From the NCBI GenBank assembly GCA_937936045.1, contig CALGXC010000004.1, positions 496,001 to 560,000 of the forward strand: a stretch of 64,000 nucleotides of DNA, given 5' to 3'. Position 1 is the stretch's first letter; every line of letters starts with the position of its first letter. Both the position numbers and the translations under genes were made by a program. The notes below the pieces were generated by a model. That model was given only the letters and a program-made list of their open reading frames with translations. It was not told where the DNA came from and did not search any database. Positions 26,251 through 35,980 of this stretch are shown piece after piece. Origin of the DNA: an uncultured Candidatus Saccharibacteria bacterium. GTDB taxonomy: Bacteria; Patescibacteriota; Saccharimonadia; Saccharimonadales; Saccharimonadaceae.

Positions 26251-28059
26251 TTATTCGGGTAACCTATAGCCCGGACCAAATTGCTCAAAATTATCATTAT
26301 AGAATGGATCCCTCTTCAAGTATTCACCCCATCTCTTACGCATCTCTTTTTGGGCACTCTCTAGTTCGCTAGTATCTCTCTCGCTCGTGTTTATGCGACC
26401 AACACTCTTAGACTCATAATGGAATAACTCTGCGTATGGAGTGTAGACATTATAATAGCCTTCTTTGCGCAATTTAAGGTTAAGATCTACATCGTTATAC
26501 GTTATACGAAGTTTATTATCAAACCCACCCACCTTATTGAACTTATCACGATTAATCATACAACAAGCACCAGTTACTGCCGATACATTACGAATATTGG
26601 CGGTATAAATATACGTAAATATATCTGTACGCTCATCCTGACCATAAAACGGATGGAATGCGATATCTCTTTCAGATAAGACTATTCCAGCATGCTGTAT
26701 TGTCTTATCCTCAAATATAAGCTTAGGTCCAACCATCCCTATTTCTGGACGCTGAGCATGCTCAAGCAATGACTGGATCCAGTCGTGGGTAATAACCTCC
26801 GTGTCATTATTAAGGAATAGCAGATATTCTCCACTAGAATTATTTGCACCATAGTTACATGCATCTGAAAAATTGAATTTCTTCTTGTATTTAATAACAT
26901 GCACATTGCCATTATTATCTATCAATTTTTCATAAAAATCATTTACTCGAGAATCCGTAGATCCCGTATCTACAATTATTATTTCAAAATATGGATACGA
27001 AGTATTTTCAATAATTGAATCTATGCATTTTTTTATATATCTAAAATTATCCTTGGTTGGTATGATAATTGACACCAACGGATTTGTCGGGATTACATAT
27101 TTTTTACGCCAAAATCCTAACGCAACATGAGAATCTATATAAGCATTTTCTCTTCTTTGTCTCACACTACTACGAAGGACATTCTTTTGATTTATATAAG
27201 CATACGGTTTACTATCAGCATTCATAGCAGTAGATGTCTCAGATTTACGCCAATGATATAAAATTTTCGGAATATGATAAATATTATTAGTTTTAGCAGA
27301 AATCTTCAAAAATAAATCCCAATCTTGCGCGCCATGCGTTCCGACAGTAAATCCATTAACACCTCTAATTATATCTGCTTTTATGGTAGCAAAATGCGTT
27401 ACCATGTTGCATGAATTCATAAAATCAGGACTCCAGTCAGGTTTAAAAAATGGTTCTATATGAATACCGTCACTATCGATCTTGTCTTCATCTGTATAAA
27501 TAAGATCTACGTCAGGATTTTTATTTATAACATCAACCACTTCAAACAAGGCGTTGGGAGGTAAAATGTCATCATGATCGAGTAATGATATATAGTCACC
27601 TTTAGCCATCGAAAGAGCTGTATTAGATGACTTTGATATATGACCATTTTCTTTACGAAATGTAGCCTTAATATTATTATACTTTTCTACATATTCATTT
27701 ATAACACTCTTTGTTTGATCGCTAGTAGAATTATCATCAGAAATACACAACTCCCAGTTGTCATAACTCTGAGATAAGACAGAGTCAATACAGCTACGCA
27801 GATATACTGGATTTGTATTATATGTCGGCAACAAAATACTAATCAATGGACGCTGCTTAAACTCCTTGGAGTATTTTCTTTGCAGTTCAAGTTGCCCATC
27901 GGTGACTTTATGCTTATCAAACCATTTAATATAATCTTCATATCGTTTCTTGTTAATAGATCTACGATCGCGAAACAACTTTACTTGTTCACTGCCGTAC
28001 GACGGATGCAATGTTGCTCTAATAACAAATTTTGTACTCTTTATAATCTTATTTTTCAT
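26251..28059 (-). CDS. Two-domain GT2 glycosyltransferase (rhamnan/O-antigen type)
   Basis: A 602-residue soluble protein with two consecutive GT2 domains: the first from about residue 75 (ILLPTYNT, LDHDDILPP) and the second from about 330 (IIIPTKDN, LNNDTEVI). Tandem GT2 enzymes of this kind extend rhamnose-rich O-antigens and group carbohydrates by alternating linkages. It follows wzt and wzm directly (6 nt and 5 nt gaps), the classic ABC-exporter context, so it probably builds the chain that they export. Confidence 0.9.
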   Translation of the reverse strand: MKNKIIKSTKFVIRATLHPSYGSEQVKLFRDRRSINKKRYEDYIKWFDKHKVTDGQLELQRKYSKEFKQRPLISILLPTYNTNPVYLRSCIDSVLSQSYDNWELCISDDNSTSDQTKSVINEYVEKYNNIKATFRKENGHISKSSNTALSMAKGDYISLLDHDDILPPNALFEVVDVINKNPDVDLIYTDEDKIDSDGIHIEPFFKPDWSPDFMNSCNMVTHFATIKADIIRGVNGFTVGTHGAQDWDLFLKISAKTNNIYHIPKILYHWRKSETSTAMNADSKPYAYINQKNVLRSSVRQRRENAYIDSHVALGFWRKKYVIPTNPLVSIIIPTKDNFRYIKKCIDSIIENTSYPYFEIIIVDTGSTDSRVNDFYEKLIDNNGNVHVIKYKKKFNFSDACNYGANNSSGEYLLFLNNDTEVITHDWIQSLLEHAQRPEIGMVGPKLIFEDKTIQHAGIVLSERDIAFHPFYGQDERTDIFTYIYTANIRNVSAVTGACCMINRDKFNKVGGFDNKLRITYNDVDLNLKLRKEGYYNVYTPYAELFHYESKSVGRINTSERDTSELESAQKEMRKRWGEYLKRDPFYNDNFEQFGPGYRLPE

Positions 28060-28065
28060 CTGATT

Positions 28066-29226
28066 TTATCTCCTCTTCTTTACGCTCCATTTTCCCGTCA
28101 TTCTCATTGGACCATCACGAAAATCATCTTTACCTGTAATAATAAACGAAAACGCTCGTGGCAAATGTTTAATTATGCCATCATCAGCCCTACGGTGTAA
28201 TGACATATGAATATCATATTTGCCAGGATTAAAGCCATCCAAACTCTGATTGAAATTAACCCTCCTATTGTTTTGTATAAAGTCACTAGGAGTGTCTCTA
28301 CAATTGCGATCAGCAAATACAAACCCTCCGTACACAAAGGATATATTCACAAAAACATCTTCAGTAATACCATCTACAGTCACGCCAATATCAATCGAGT
28401 CTTCTTGCGTAAAATTTTTTTTACTAGGTATATCAACAGACATACTAACTGAATCGTCATGAGATTCTTCTTCTGCACTAGTAACCGCGTCCATATTAAC
28501 CTCCGTATATATATCGGCAATTTCCTGAGGAGATCCAATATGTTTTATCGTTCCATTTTCTATATACATAGCTCTCGAGCAAAATCTGCGTACAGCATTC
28601 ATATCATGCGTCACAAAAACCACAGTCTGATTACTACGTTTAACTTTTTCAAAATAATCAAAACACTTCTGCTGAAAAGCCGCGTCCCCGACAGCCAACA
28701 CTTCATCAAGCATTAAAATATCGCCACGAGCTTTAATAGCTACAGAGAAAGCTAATCTAACCTGCATCCCTGATGAGTAATTCTTAAGCTTCTCTTCCAT
28801 AAAATCTGCCAACTCAGAGAATTCAACAATATCATCATACATCAGCTCCATCTCTTTATGGCTAAATCCCAGTAAAGCTCCATTTAAAAATACATTTTCT
28901 CTACCTGTTAATTCTGGATTAAAACCAACACCCAGCTCGATAAACGGGACAAGAGATCCATTTACTCGTACTGAACCCTTCGTCGGAGAATAGATTTGAG
29001 CTATAGACTTCAATAAAGTACTCTTACCTGAACCATTTTTACCCACTATTCCAAAAAATTCACCTTTTTTAATATCAAAAGATATATTTTTTAATGGCGT
29101 AAATTCCCTGTAGCCTTTTTTGCCTTTAATATAATTAATAGTCTTCTGTTTAATCCCGTTGCTAGACTCTGTTGGTATCTTAAAAGTCTTAGTAAGAGAG
29201 TTAACCTCTATAACTACGTCCTTCAT
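28066..29226 (-). CDS. wzt: Polysaccharide ABC exporter ATPase with Wzt C-terminal domain
   Basis: A 386-residue ATPase. Walker A GKNGSGKST near residue 63, signature YSSGMQ, Walker B ILMLDEVLAVGD and the H-loop TH follow in order to about residue 240. The remaining 145 residues form a beta-rich domain like the carbohydrate-binding C-terminus of Wzt, which recognises the capped glycan. It powers export of the polysaccharide with the membrane partner just upstream. Confidence 0.93.
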   Translation of the reverse strand: MKDVVIEVNSLTKTFKIPTESSNGIKQKTINYIKGKKGYREFTPLKNISFDIKKGEFFGIVGKNGSGKSTLLKSIAQIYSPTKGSVRVNGSLVPFIELGVGFNPELTGRENVFLNGALLGFSHKEMELMYDDIVEFSELADFMEEKLKNYSSGMQVRLAFSVAIKARGDILMLDEVLAVGDAAFQQKCFDYFEKVKRSNQTVVFVTHDMNAVRRFCSRAMYIENGTIKHIGSPQEIADIYTEVNMDAVTSAEEESHDDSVSMSVDIPSKKNFTQEDSIDIGVTVDGITEDVFVNISFVYGGFVFADRNCRDTPSDFIQNNRRVNFNQSLDGFNPGKYDIHMSLHRRADDGIIKHLPRAFSFIITGKDDFRDGPMRMTGKWSVKKRR

Positions 29227-29231
29227 ATATC

Positions 29232-30050
29232 CTAAATCTCCTCCGCAAATGTCTTTGACTGCTTCTTAAAATACCAAACTGCAAACAGAACTATTATAGC
29301 TATAGCTAAAAACGGTACAGACATCATTAGCGGGCTTAATCTATTCCACATAATCATCGTATCTTTAGTTATAAGCACATATCTGCTATCTTGAATAATT
29401 TGTGCAACAGGATTAAGAAATAACAGATCAACAGCAAAATTACTCTTCTGCGAAACCATCTGCATTGGATAAATAACAGGGGTGGCGTAAAATGCAGCCT
29501 GAGTAAATACCTCCCATAGATATCCAGTATCTCGCGACTTAACATTAAGAGCGGACAAGAAAAAAGCCACCCCTAAAGCAAATATATACAGTTCAATTAT
29601 TAGTAGTATGATTAATAGCGACATCCATGATAATTGAACTCCATTTACTAACACAAATAAAAGCACCACTATCATATTAAATAGCAAATTTATCAATGAG
29701 GATACAGTTCCAGAAATTACAACAATATATTTAGGAAAATTAATTTTTCTAAGTAGGTCACCTCGACCTACTATAGAGTTTAGTCCTTGATTAGTTGCTT
29801 CTACGAAGAAGTTCCATAAAATTATCCCCAACAATAAATACACTGGAAAATGTTCTATATTCCTTCCTACTCCTAAAAATTTATCAAAAACTATATACAA
29901 TATCGAAAATAGAAAAAGCGGCTTAAGAACACTCCATACATATCCGAGAGCAGAACCCTGATATCTCAATTTAAAATCCGTAATAACTAACTCTCTTAAG
30001 AGAATCCTATTTTTTCTATTAAAAACCTCTAGCCACTTCATAATATACAT
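29232..30050 (-). CDS. wzm: Polysaccharide ABC exporter membrane subunit
   Basis: A 272-residue permease of the ABC-2 type with six hydrophobic segments and the motif YQGSALGYVWSVLKP after the first amphipathic helix, as in Wzm/RfbA. First gene of the wzm-wzt-GT2 operon. ATG 30050 lies 5 nt after TATAAT (30056-30061); ATG 30041 is also possible. It is divergent from the GT2 gene at 30080. Confidence 0.92.
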   Translation of the reverse strand: MYIMKWLEVFNRKNRILLRELVITDFKLRYQGSALGYVWSVLKPLFLFSILYIVFDKFLGVGRNIEHFPVYLLLGIILWNFFVEATNQGLNSIVGRGDLLRKINFPKYIVVISGTVSSLINLLFNMIVVLLFVLVNGVQLSWMSLLIILLIIELYIFALGVAFFLSALNVKSRDTGYLWEVFTQAAFYATPVIYPMQMVSQKSNFAVDLLFLNPVAQIIQDSRYVLITKDTMIMWNRLSPLMMSVPFLAIAIIVLFAVWYFKKQSKTFAEEI

Positions 30051-30079
30051 TACCTATTATACAATACAAAAAGAACATT

Positions 30080-31093
30080 ATGAATAGACTTGCAATTATA
30101 GTTCTTAATTGGAACGGATCCGACGACGCCATAGAGTGCGTTGATTCATTAATAAAACAAACCTTAAAACCTACTATTGTTATAGTAGATAATAATAGTA
30201 GCGACAATTCTGTTGCCGTATTTGAAGAATATATATCGTCGCATAAAAAAGAAAAGATTATTTTACTCAAAAACTCAGATAATCTAGGATTCGCAGGAGG
30301 AATTAATACAGGATTAATCTACGCCCTAAAAAACAACTTTGAATATATTGGAGTACTTAATCCGGATGCGATCGCTGATAAAAACTGGTGCGAATCTCTC
30401 ATTTATCAATTATCAAAATACCCAGAATGCGGAATTGCAACTGGAATCTTACAAAGACGAAACAGCAAAACTCTTGACACAACTGGAGATTTTTACACAA
30501 CATGGGGACTTCCTGGACCAAGAAACCGTGATGAATTGATAAAAAACGCGCCAACTAAGCCTGGAGAAGTATTTGGTGCAACTGGCGGCGGAGCTATTTA
30601 TCGTGCAAAAATCTTTGATGATATAGATATGTTTGATGAAGATTTCTTCATGTATTATGAAGACGTCGACTTAAGCTTCCGAGCACAATTAGCCGGCTGG
30701 AAAGTTCGCTTCACACCCAAGGCTATTGCTTATCATAAAGTTGGCGCTAGTAGTAAAAAAGTCCCCGGATTAGCTGTTTATAATACTTTCAAAAACTTAC
30801 CGTTAGTCTTCATTAAAAACGTTCCGGGTAAACTATTTTGGTATATTGGTATACGATTTTTACTGACATATTGGTTGATTTTTGCCAGCGCAATCCGTCA
30901 CGGCAACTGTTGGCCTGCATTCAAAGGCGCTTTAGTGTCAATCGTCCACAAACCGGCAGCTTATAAAAAACGTCTTTATATCCAAAAAAAACGTAAGGTT
31001 TCCGTCGACTATATTCGTAATATTATCCACGATGGACCGCTGCCAAATCAAACTGGTTTATTAAAATTTAAGCATTTTTTCAGAATAAAATAA
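30080..31093 (+). CDS. GT2 glycosyltransferase (rhamnosyltransferase-like)
   Basis: This 337-residue enzyme has IVLNWNG, VDNNSSDNS, LNPDAIAD (metal site) and the DEDFFMYYEDVDLSFRA segment typical of WbbL/RfbF-type rhamnosyltransferases. A C-terminal hydrophobic stretch (about 255-280) suggests membrane association. With four rml genes in the cluster, dTDP-rhamnose is the likely donor. The next gene follows after 13 nt with its own -10. Confidence 0.88.
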   Translation: MNRLAIIVLNWNGSDDAIECVDSLIKQTLKPTIVIVDNNSSDNSVAVFEEYISSHKKEKIILLKNSDNLGFAGGINTGLIYALKNNFEYIGVLNPDAIADKNWCESLIYQLSKYPECGIATGILQRRNSKTLDTTGDFYTTWGLPGPRNRDELIKNAPTKPGEVFGATGGGAIYRAKIFDDIDMFDEDFFMYYEDVDLSFRAQLAGWKVRFTPKAIAYHKVGASSKKVPGLAVYNTFKNLPLVFIKNVPGKLFWYIGIRFLLTYWLIFASAIRHGNCWPAFKGALVSIVHKPAAYKKRLYIQKKRKVSVDYIRNIIHDGPLPNQTGLLKFKHFFRIK

Positions 31094-31099
31094 TATATT
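31094..31099 (+). promoter_or_regulatory. -10 element of leaderless GtrB-like promoter
   Basis: TATATT ends 7 nt before ATG 31107; no ribosome-binding site is present. Confidence 0.5.
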
Positions 31100-31106
31100 T
31101 AATACC

Positions 31107-32057
31107 ATGAAAACCATCACCCTTCTTATCCCAGTCTACAATGAAGAATCTGTTTTACCGCAATTATTTAAGCGCTTGGATGAATTTACAAAAAACACAC
31201 CCAATTATCAATTCGAATTTCTCTTCATAAACGACGGCAGCACCGATAAATCTTTTTCAATCATAGCCGAGCAATCGAAAAGAGATTCTCGAATTAGCTA
31301 TATAAATTTATCGCGAAACTTCGGTAAGGAAATTGCCATGATAGCTGGAATTGACCACGTAAAAAGTGACGCTCTGGTGATTATCGATGCGGATTTACAA
31401 GATCCACCAGAGCTCATTCAGGAAATGATTTCACATTGGGAAGATGGTTACGATGACGTCTATGCTCGCCGCAACAATCGACAAGGCGAAACCTGGCTGA
31501 AGAAAAAAACCAGCCAATGGTATTACAGAATATTGCAAAAATCGACCAACATCCCCATTCAGATCGACACTGGAGATTTTCGCTTACTGGATCGCCGATG
31601 CATTGAGGCTTTGCAAAAATTCCGCGAGTCTCAGCGCAATACAAAAGCGATTTTTAGCTGGATTGGATATAAGAAAAAAGAGATATTTTATGATCGCGAT
31701 CCCAGATTATCTGGTCAAACCAAATGGAATTACCGGAAACTACTCAACTTGGCAATCGACGGAATTACCAGCTTTACTACTGCACCGCTACGAATGGCAA
31801 CTATTTTCGGCTTCATTATTTCGCTTATTGCTTTCATTTGGATTATATATCTTTTAGTTCGCCCTTTGTTCGGAGTTTCTACTGGTGCTGGGTATTCCTC
31901 GCTAATGGCAGTTATCTTATTCCTCGGCGGAGTTCAGTTATTATCCCTAGGTATAATTGGCGAATACATAGGTCGAATATTTATTGAAACAAAAAACAGA
32001 CCATTATATTTAATAGAGGAATACCATGCAGGAAATATTAAAAAAACACGCCGATAA
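31107..32057 (+). CDS. GtrB-like polyprenyl-phosphate glycosyltransferase
   Basis: This 316-residue GT2 enzyme has IPVYNEE, NDGSTDKS, DADLQDPPE and two C-terminal transmembrane helices (about 230-250 and 265-290), the GtrB/DPM type III layout. It transfers a sugar to undecaprenyl phosphate on the inner face. The GtrA-like flippase gene starts inside its 3' end (32-nt overlap), so the pair should act together to supply a lipid-linked sugar outside. Confidence 0.92.
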   Translation: MKTITLLIPVYNEESVLPQLFKRLDEFTKNTPNYQFEFLFINDGSTDKSFSIIAEQSKRDSRISYINLSRNFGKEIAMIAGIDHVKSDALVIIDADLQDPPELIQEMISHWEDGYDDVYARRNNRQGETWLKKKTSQWYYRILQKSTNIPIQIDTGDFRLLDRRCIEALQKFRESQRNTKAIFSWIGYKKKEIFYDRDPRLSGQTKWNYRKLLNLAIDGITSFTTAPLRMATIFGFIISLIAFIWIIYLLVRPLFGVSTGAGYSSLMAVILFLGGVQLLSLGIIGEYIGRIFIETKNRPLYLIEEYHAGNIKKTRR

Positions 32058-32460
32058 ATTAAGATTTCTTATCGTTGGCAGTACTAATACAGTACTAGAT
32101 TTTGGCATACTTTTTAGTCTAACAATCTTTTTAAATATCCCAAAGGAGTTTGCTAATTTCATATCAACATTCGTTGCTTTTTTGTTCTCATTTTTTGCAA
32201 ATAAAAAATACACTTTCAAGTCAACGTCTCAAAACTTGAAAAAACAATTTCTTTTATTCGCGGCAGTTACACTCTTTGGCTTATGGGTAATTCAAACAAT
32301 TATTATCGCCATTATCACACCGATATTCATAAACTTCGGATTAAATAAATCACTTGCTCTATTAATTAGCAAGCTAGCCGCCACGGCAGTCAGCCTCGTC
32401 TGGAATTATGTTCTATATTCCAGAATAGTCTTTAAAGACACTAAGAACTCTTCTGACTAA
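32026..32460 (+). CDS. GtrA-like flippase
   Basis: A 144-residue protein with four membrane helices, the N-terminal FLIVGSTNTVLDF and KKYTFKS of the GtrA family. It probably flips the lipid-linked sugar made by the preceding gene. Its 3' end overlaps the convergent jag gene by 20 nt. Confidence 0.9.
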   Translation: MQEILKKHADKLRFLIVGSTNTVLDFGILFSLTIFLNIPKEFANFISTFVAFLFSFFANKKYTFKSTSQNLKKQFLLFAAVTLFGLWVIQTIIIAIITPIFINFGLNKSLALLISKLAATAVSLVWNYVLYSRIVFKDTKNSSD

Positions 32461-32902
32461 TAATCAGCCGTCGTTCGCGACCTTCACCTTCAGAATGCGT
32501 ATCAATATCACTATATTCACCAGCCAAGTGATGCACCGTCCAGCGATCAGCGGCGTTCAAATCCACCACCTTTGATTCGCCAGTTCGTCGAACTTCCTCA
32601 ATCCAGCCGCGCGCCTTTTCGGCAATTTTTTCAGCGTGCTGCTTTTTATAGTCCGCAATATCCAAATTCACCCGAACGGTTGACGCTTCTTTATGATGAA
32701 GAGCTGTCGACAAAAGATTCTGAATACTACGCAATGTTTCCGCATTTCTACCGATTAGAATACTACTTCGCTCACTATGCGGAATTGAAGCTACAACAAT
32801 TCCATCTTCAATTTTTACTGAAACTTCCAGATTCAAGTCAAAGAATGTTAGTAAATCCTCTAAATATTTTTTTACAAATTCAACCGTTTCAATTTGATCC
32901 AT
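32441..32902 (-). CDS. jag: KH/R3H RNA-binding protein Jag (KhpB)
   Basis: This 153-residue protein has a KH domain (residues about 35-90, loop GRNAETL) and an R3H domain (AADRWTVHHL, R-x3-H). It lacks the N-terminal Jag_N domain of longer homologues. The gene lies 9 nt after yidC, the standard rpmH-rnpA-yidC-jag order beside the origin. AAGGAGGA precedes the ATG. Confidence 0.93.
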   Translation of the reverse strand: MDQIETVEFVKKYLEDLLTFFDLNLEVSVKIEDGIVVASIPHSERSSILIGRNAETLRSIQNLLSTALHHKEASTVRVNLDIADYKKQHAEKIAEKARGWIEEVRRTGESKVVDLNAADRWTVHHLAGEYSDIDTHSEGEGRERRLIISQKSS

Positions 32903-32911
32903 AAATCCTCC

Positions 32912-33832
32912 TTAATCCTTAGCCTTGATCCGAGTTATCCTGGCCTCTGTAGCCTTTTTAACACGTTTGTCGATTTTTGTCGATGCTTTAGATTTTTGGG
33001 ATGATTTTTTATCTGCAATTTCTTGCATTTCTTTAGAGTCTTGCTTGAAGATGATATAGTTCTGGAGATATCCCACGGCGCTAGCTGTCGTCAAATAAAG
33101 CGCCAAAGCTGCCGGCAAATACACAATCACAAAGAACATCATTACTGGCATAAATTTCATCATTTTTCGCGTCATAATGGCATTTACTTCTGCCTGATCT
33201 GCTTCTTTTCCATCGCCAGCCTCAGCTAAAATGTCACGCAACTTACGATTGCTGTCAGATTGGGGTGATAATTGTTTTGAAGTTAAATATTGCAAATATG
33301 CCGCGACTGCCGCCAAAATAACCAAGCCAACAACAATTCCATTCTTTGATATTGCGTGTTGTGTCAAATCTATAATTCCCAGAAAATTCTGATTAAATTG
33401 ATCTGGATTATTTACTAGATTATTAGCAACCGGCAGATTTTTCATAAAATCATAAACATATTTTCCTAGATCAGCGCGACTAGAAACGAAAATCTGCACC
33501 ACTCGATACATTGCAATCAAAATTGGCAGCTGAATAATCATAACGCCAATTGAGCCAAAAGCACTGACGTTGTGTTTTTTATAAAGCTCCACCATCGCCA
33601 AGTTGCGCATTTGTGGATTTTTTGCGTACTGTTTTTTGATCTTCACCAATTCTGGCTGCATTTTACGCATCGCCTTTGCCTGATGAAGCTGCTTCTTAAT
33701 TAGCGGCCAAAGTAAAAGTCTTACAATAATCGTAAAGATAATGACGCTAATACCAAAATCCGGAATCAGACTATAAATAGCCATTAGTAAATTTAAAATC
33801 GGTCGAACAATAAACTCATCAAAAAAACTCAT
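32912..33832 (-). CDS. yidC: Membrane protein insertase YidC/Oxa1
   Basis: This 306-residue short YidC, without the large periplasmic domain of proteobacteria, has five hydrophobic segments. The KKQLHQAKAMRKMQPE cytosolic loop and a Lys-rich C-terminus are typical. It inserts membrane proteins with or without SecYEG. TATAAT (33839-33844) lies 6 nt before the ATG and no Shine-Dalgarno sequence is present, so the mRNA should begin at the start codon. Confidence 0.95.
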   Translation of the reverse strand: MSFFDEFIVRPILNLLMAIYSLIPDFGISVIIFTIIVRLLLWPLIKKQLHQAKAMRKMQPELVKIKKQYAKNPQMRNLAMVELYKKHNVSAFGSIGVMIIQLPILIAMYRVVQIFVSSRADLGKYVYDFMKNLPVANNLVNNPDQFNQNFLGIIDLTQHAISKNGIVVGLVILAAVAAYLQYLTSKQLSPQSDSNRKLRDILAEAGDGKEADQAEVNAIMTRKMMKFMPVMMFFVIVYLPAALALYLTTASAVGYLQNYIIFKQDSKEMQEIADKKSSQKSKASTKIDKRVKKATEARITRIKAKD

Positions 33833-33838
33833 GTCTTA

Positions 33839-33844
33839 ATTATA
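33839..33844 (-). promoter_or_regulatory. -10 element of leaderless yidC promoter
   Basis: Perfect TATAAT on the minus strand, 6 nt before ATG 33832. It lies in the 24-nt gap between rnpA and yidC. Confidence 0.65.
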
Positions 33845-33856
33845 GCAAAAAAGCGC

Positions 33857-34204
33857 CTATTTATACAGTTGAGCTTGAGAGAAAAGATTCTTTATTGTCT
33901 GCTTCAAGTCTTTATACGGCATCGATAAAACTTCCGCCGAAAATATAATAACAGCCACATCTTGGTCATTTTTCATATTAGGCAGCTCCAGGCGAATAAT
34001 CTCATAAACACGTCGACGTATACGATTCCGACGCACCGCTGATTTTAGAACTTTTTTACTAACAACAACCGCAAACCTGCTGTGATTTCGATACGGATTT
34101 TTCACGTATTTTATCGTGGCTATAGACGAACGAACCGCTTGTCCATTTTTATAGACAAACTTAAGACTGCCATGACCATGAAATCGATTACATTGTTGTA
34201 ACAT
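33857..34204 (-). CDS. rnpA: Ribonuclease P protein component
   Basis: A 115-residue basic protein with RFAVVVSKKVLKSAVRRNRIRRR, the RNP motif that binds the P RNA. It helps mature tRNA 5' ends. It lies between rpmH and yidC. TATAAT (34213-34218) is 8 nt before the ATG, so its own transcript would have almost no leader. Confidence 0.95.
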   Translation of the reverse strand: MLQQCNRFHGHGSLKFVYKNGQAVRSSIATIKYVKNPYRNHSRFAVVVSKKVLKSAVRRNRIRRRVYEIIRLELPNMKNDQDVAVIIFSAEVLSMPYKDLKQTIKNLFSQAQLYK

Positions 34205-34212
34205 ATTTTACA

Positions 34213-34218
34213 ATTATA
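34213..34218 (-). promoter_or_regulatory. -10 element before rnpA
   Basis: TATAAT on the minus strand, 8 nt before ATG 34204; a transcript would have a leader of only about two bases. Confidence 0.5.
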
Positions 34219-34263
34219 TCAAAAAATCCCGCCTTCATCGACGGGATAATTTTTAGCTATCAA

Positions 34264-34401
34264 TTAAATAGCAATTTTAGCGCGGCCCTTTAGGCGGCGG
34301 CGCTTCAAAACCATCCTACCAGCCTTGGTAGAAACTCGTGCCCTAAAACCGTGCGTCTTTGCGCGGTGTCGGGTGTGTGGTTGAAATGTTCGCTTTGGCA
34401 T
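34264..34401 (-). CDS. rpmH: Ribosomal protein bL34
   Basis: This 45-residue protein, read directly from the sequence, starts MPKRTFQPHTRHRAKTHGFR and ends in a basic RRRLKGRAKIAI tail. Length and sequence are canonical for bL34. It starts the minus-strand rpmH-rnpA-yidC-jag cluster facing away from oriC. A TATACT element lies 10 nt upstream of the ATG. Confidence 0.97.
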   Translation of the reverse strand: MPKRTFQPHTRHRAKTHGFRARVSTKAGRMVLKRRRLKGRAKIAI

Positions 34402-34624
34402 ATCAACAAATAGTATATATTCTTTCAGTACTTTTTGCAAGTCGACAATGACTTTTCCACTATCGACGTATATTTTTCCACAGTTTTAACAGATGAGAAT
34501 TTTAATTGTGGAAAACTCTACCCCTGTTTTGGATGGTAACATTTCTACTCCGTTCATACTTGTGGAAAACTCCCCATATTTGCTATAGTAAGGATAGTTA
34601 ACAGAATTTGAGGGAGTAATTTTC
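34402..34624. other. oriC, left part (rpmH-dnaA intergenic region) with dnaA promoter
   Basis: Three clear DnaA-box-like sequences are present: TTTTCCACA (34474-34482) and TGTGGAAAA at 34507-34515 and 34561-34569, plus a weaker TTTTCCACT at 34453-34461. A TATAGT -10 element (34584-34589) precedes dnaA; the last DnaA box falls on its -35 region, which would give DnaA autorepression. Gene context supports an origin. Confidence 0.85.
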
Positions 34625-35980
34625 GTGGATAGTCATGCGGTTTGGCAGGGTGTTTTAGGTGAGATTGAAGTAACTGTATCGTCTTCGTCATTTACTGCGT
34701 GGTTCAAAAATACCAAATTGGAAATAATCTCCGACAAAGAAGTTCTTATAATTGCGCCGAATATTTTCGCTAGAACTCAACTTGAAAAGCGATTTCATCC
34801 GCAAATATTGGAAGCCTTGGCTCACAACGGCATCAATGCTCCGTCTATTTCTTATAACGTCGAATCTAGTAATAAAAAACCGCGCGTTAATCGTGAAGTT
34901 GATAAAAGTGGACAACAAGAACCAGCAAAGCCACTAATTTTACCGTCGAGAAAATCTCATTCTAGTAATCTTAATCCCCGGTATACCTTTGATAACTTCA
35001 TCGTCGGTTCAAGTAACGATTTGGCCTATGCTGCTTGCCAAGCGGTCGCCGCACATCCAGGAGAAAAATATAATCCGCTCTATCTTTACGGAGGCTCTGG
35101 ACTTGGTAAAACTCACTTAATGCAAGCTGTTGGCAACGAGATAGTTAAAAAACAATCTTCGGCGCGAGTGCTTTATATTACTACAGAAACGTTTGTTAAT
35201 GAGTTTCTGGATTCTATTCGTTTCAAGAAAAAAGGTTTTTCTGATAAATATCGCAATGTCGATGTATTGATTGTCGATGATATGCAATTTATCGCTGGGA
35301 AAGAAAAAACTCAGGACGAATTTTTCCATACATTTAACGATCTCCATCAGAACAATAAGCAAATCATTATTAGCTCAGATAAACCGCCGAAGAGTATTCC
35401 TACTCTAACCGATCGTTTGCGTAGTCGATTTGAATGGGGTATGGCAATTGATATTCAGATGCCCGATTATGAAACTCGTTGCGCTATCGTTAAAGCAAAA
35501 GCCGGACTCAGCAATACCGAACTAGATTCCGATGTTGTAGAATATCTGGCGACCAACTTTAAGACAAACATTCGCGAGCTGGAAGGCGCTTTGAATCGAC
35601 TACTTGCTTATGCGGAAATGCAGAATTTTACACCCGATTTAGCGGCGGCTGAAGGAATTTTGGGAGATATTAAACGCAATAGACCACAACACATAACCGC
35701 CAAACAAATAATTGATAAGACAGCACGCTATTATAATATTGACGTAAAAGATATGTGCTCATCCAGGCGAGATAAATTTATCGCGATGCCAAGACAAATT
35801 GCGATGTTCCTTCTGCGTAGCGAACTGAAAATGAGTTTTCCGAAAATTGCCCAAGAGCTTGGACGAAAAGACCATACAACCGCTATGCATTCAATTGAAA
35901 AAATTACTAAGGAAAGCCTTACAAATGTCAGTATCCGCGAGCAAATTAACGACATTAAGGATAAATTATATGTTCGTTAA
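34625..35980 (+). CDS. dnaA: Chromosomal replication initiator DnaA
   Basis: A 451-residue protein. Domain I at residues 1-80; domain III AAA+ with Walker A GGSGLGKTH near 160, Walker B VLIVDDMQF, sensor region and RELEGALNRL; domain IV with the DnaA signature GRKDHTTAMHSI. It opens oriC and is flanked by DnaA-box clusters on both sides. GTG start with GGGAG 10 nt upstream. Confidence 0.97.
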   Translation: MDSHAVWQGVLGEIEVTVSSSSFTAWFKNTKLEIISDKEVLIIAPNIFARTQLEKRFHPQILEALAHNGINAPSISYNVESSNKKPRVNREVDKSGQQEPAKPLILPSRKSHSSNLNPRYTFDNFIVGSSNDLAYAACQAVAAHPGEKYNPLYLYGGSGLGKTHLMQAVGNEIVKKQSSARVLYITTETFVNEFLDSIRFKKKGFSDKYRNVDVLIVDDMQFIAGKEKTQDEFFHTFNDLHQNNKQIIISSDKPPKSIPTLTDRLRSRFEWGMAIDIQMPDYETRCAIVKAKAGLSNTELDSDVVEYLATNFKTNIRELEGALNRLLAYAEMQNFTPDLAAAEGILGDIKRNRPQHITAKQIIDKTARYYNIDVKDMCSSRRDKFIAMPRQIAMFLLRSELKMSFPKIAQELGRKDHTTAMHSIEKITKESLTNVSIREQINDIKDKLYVR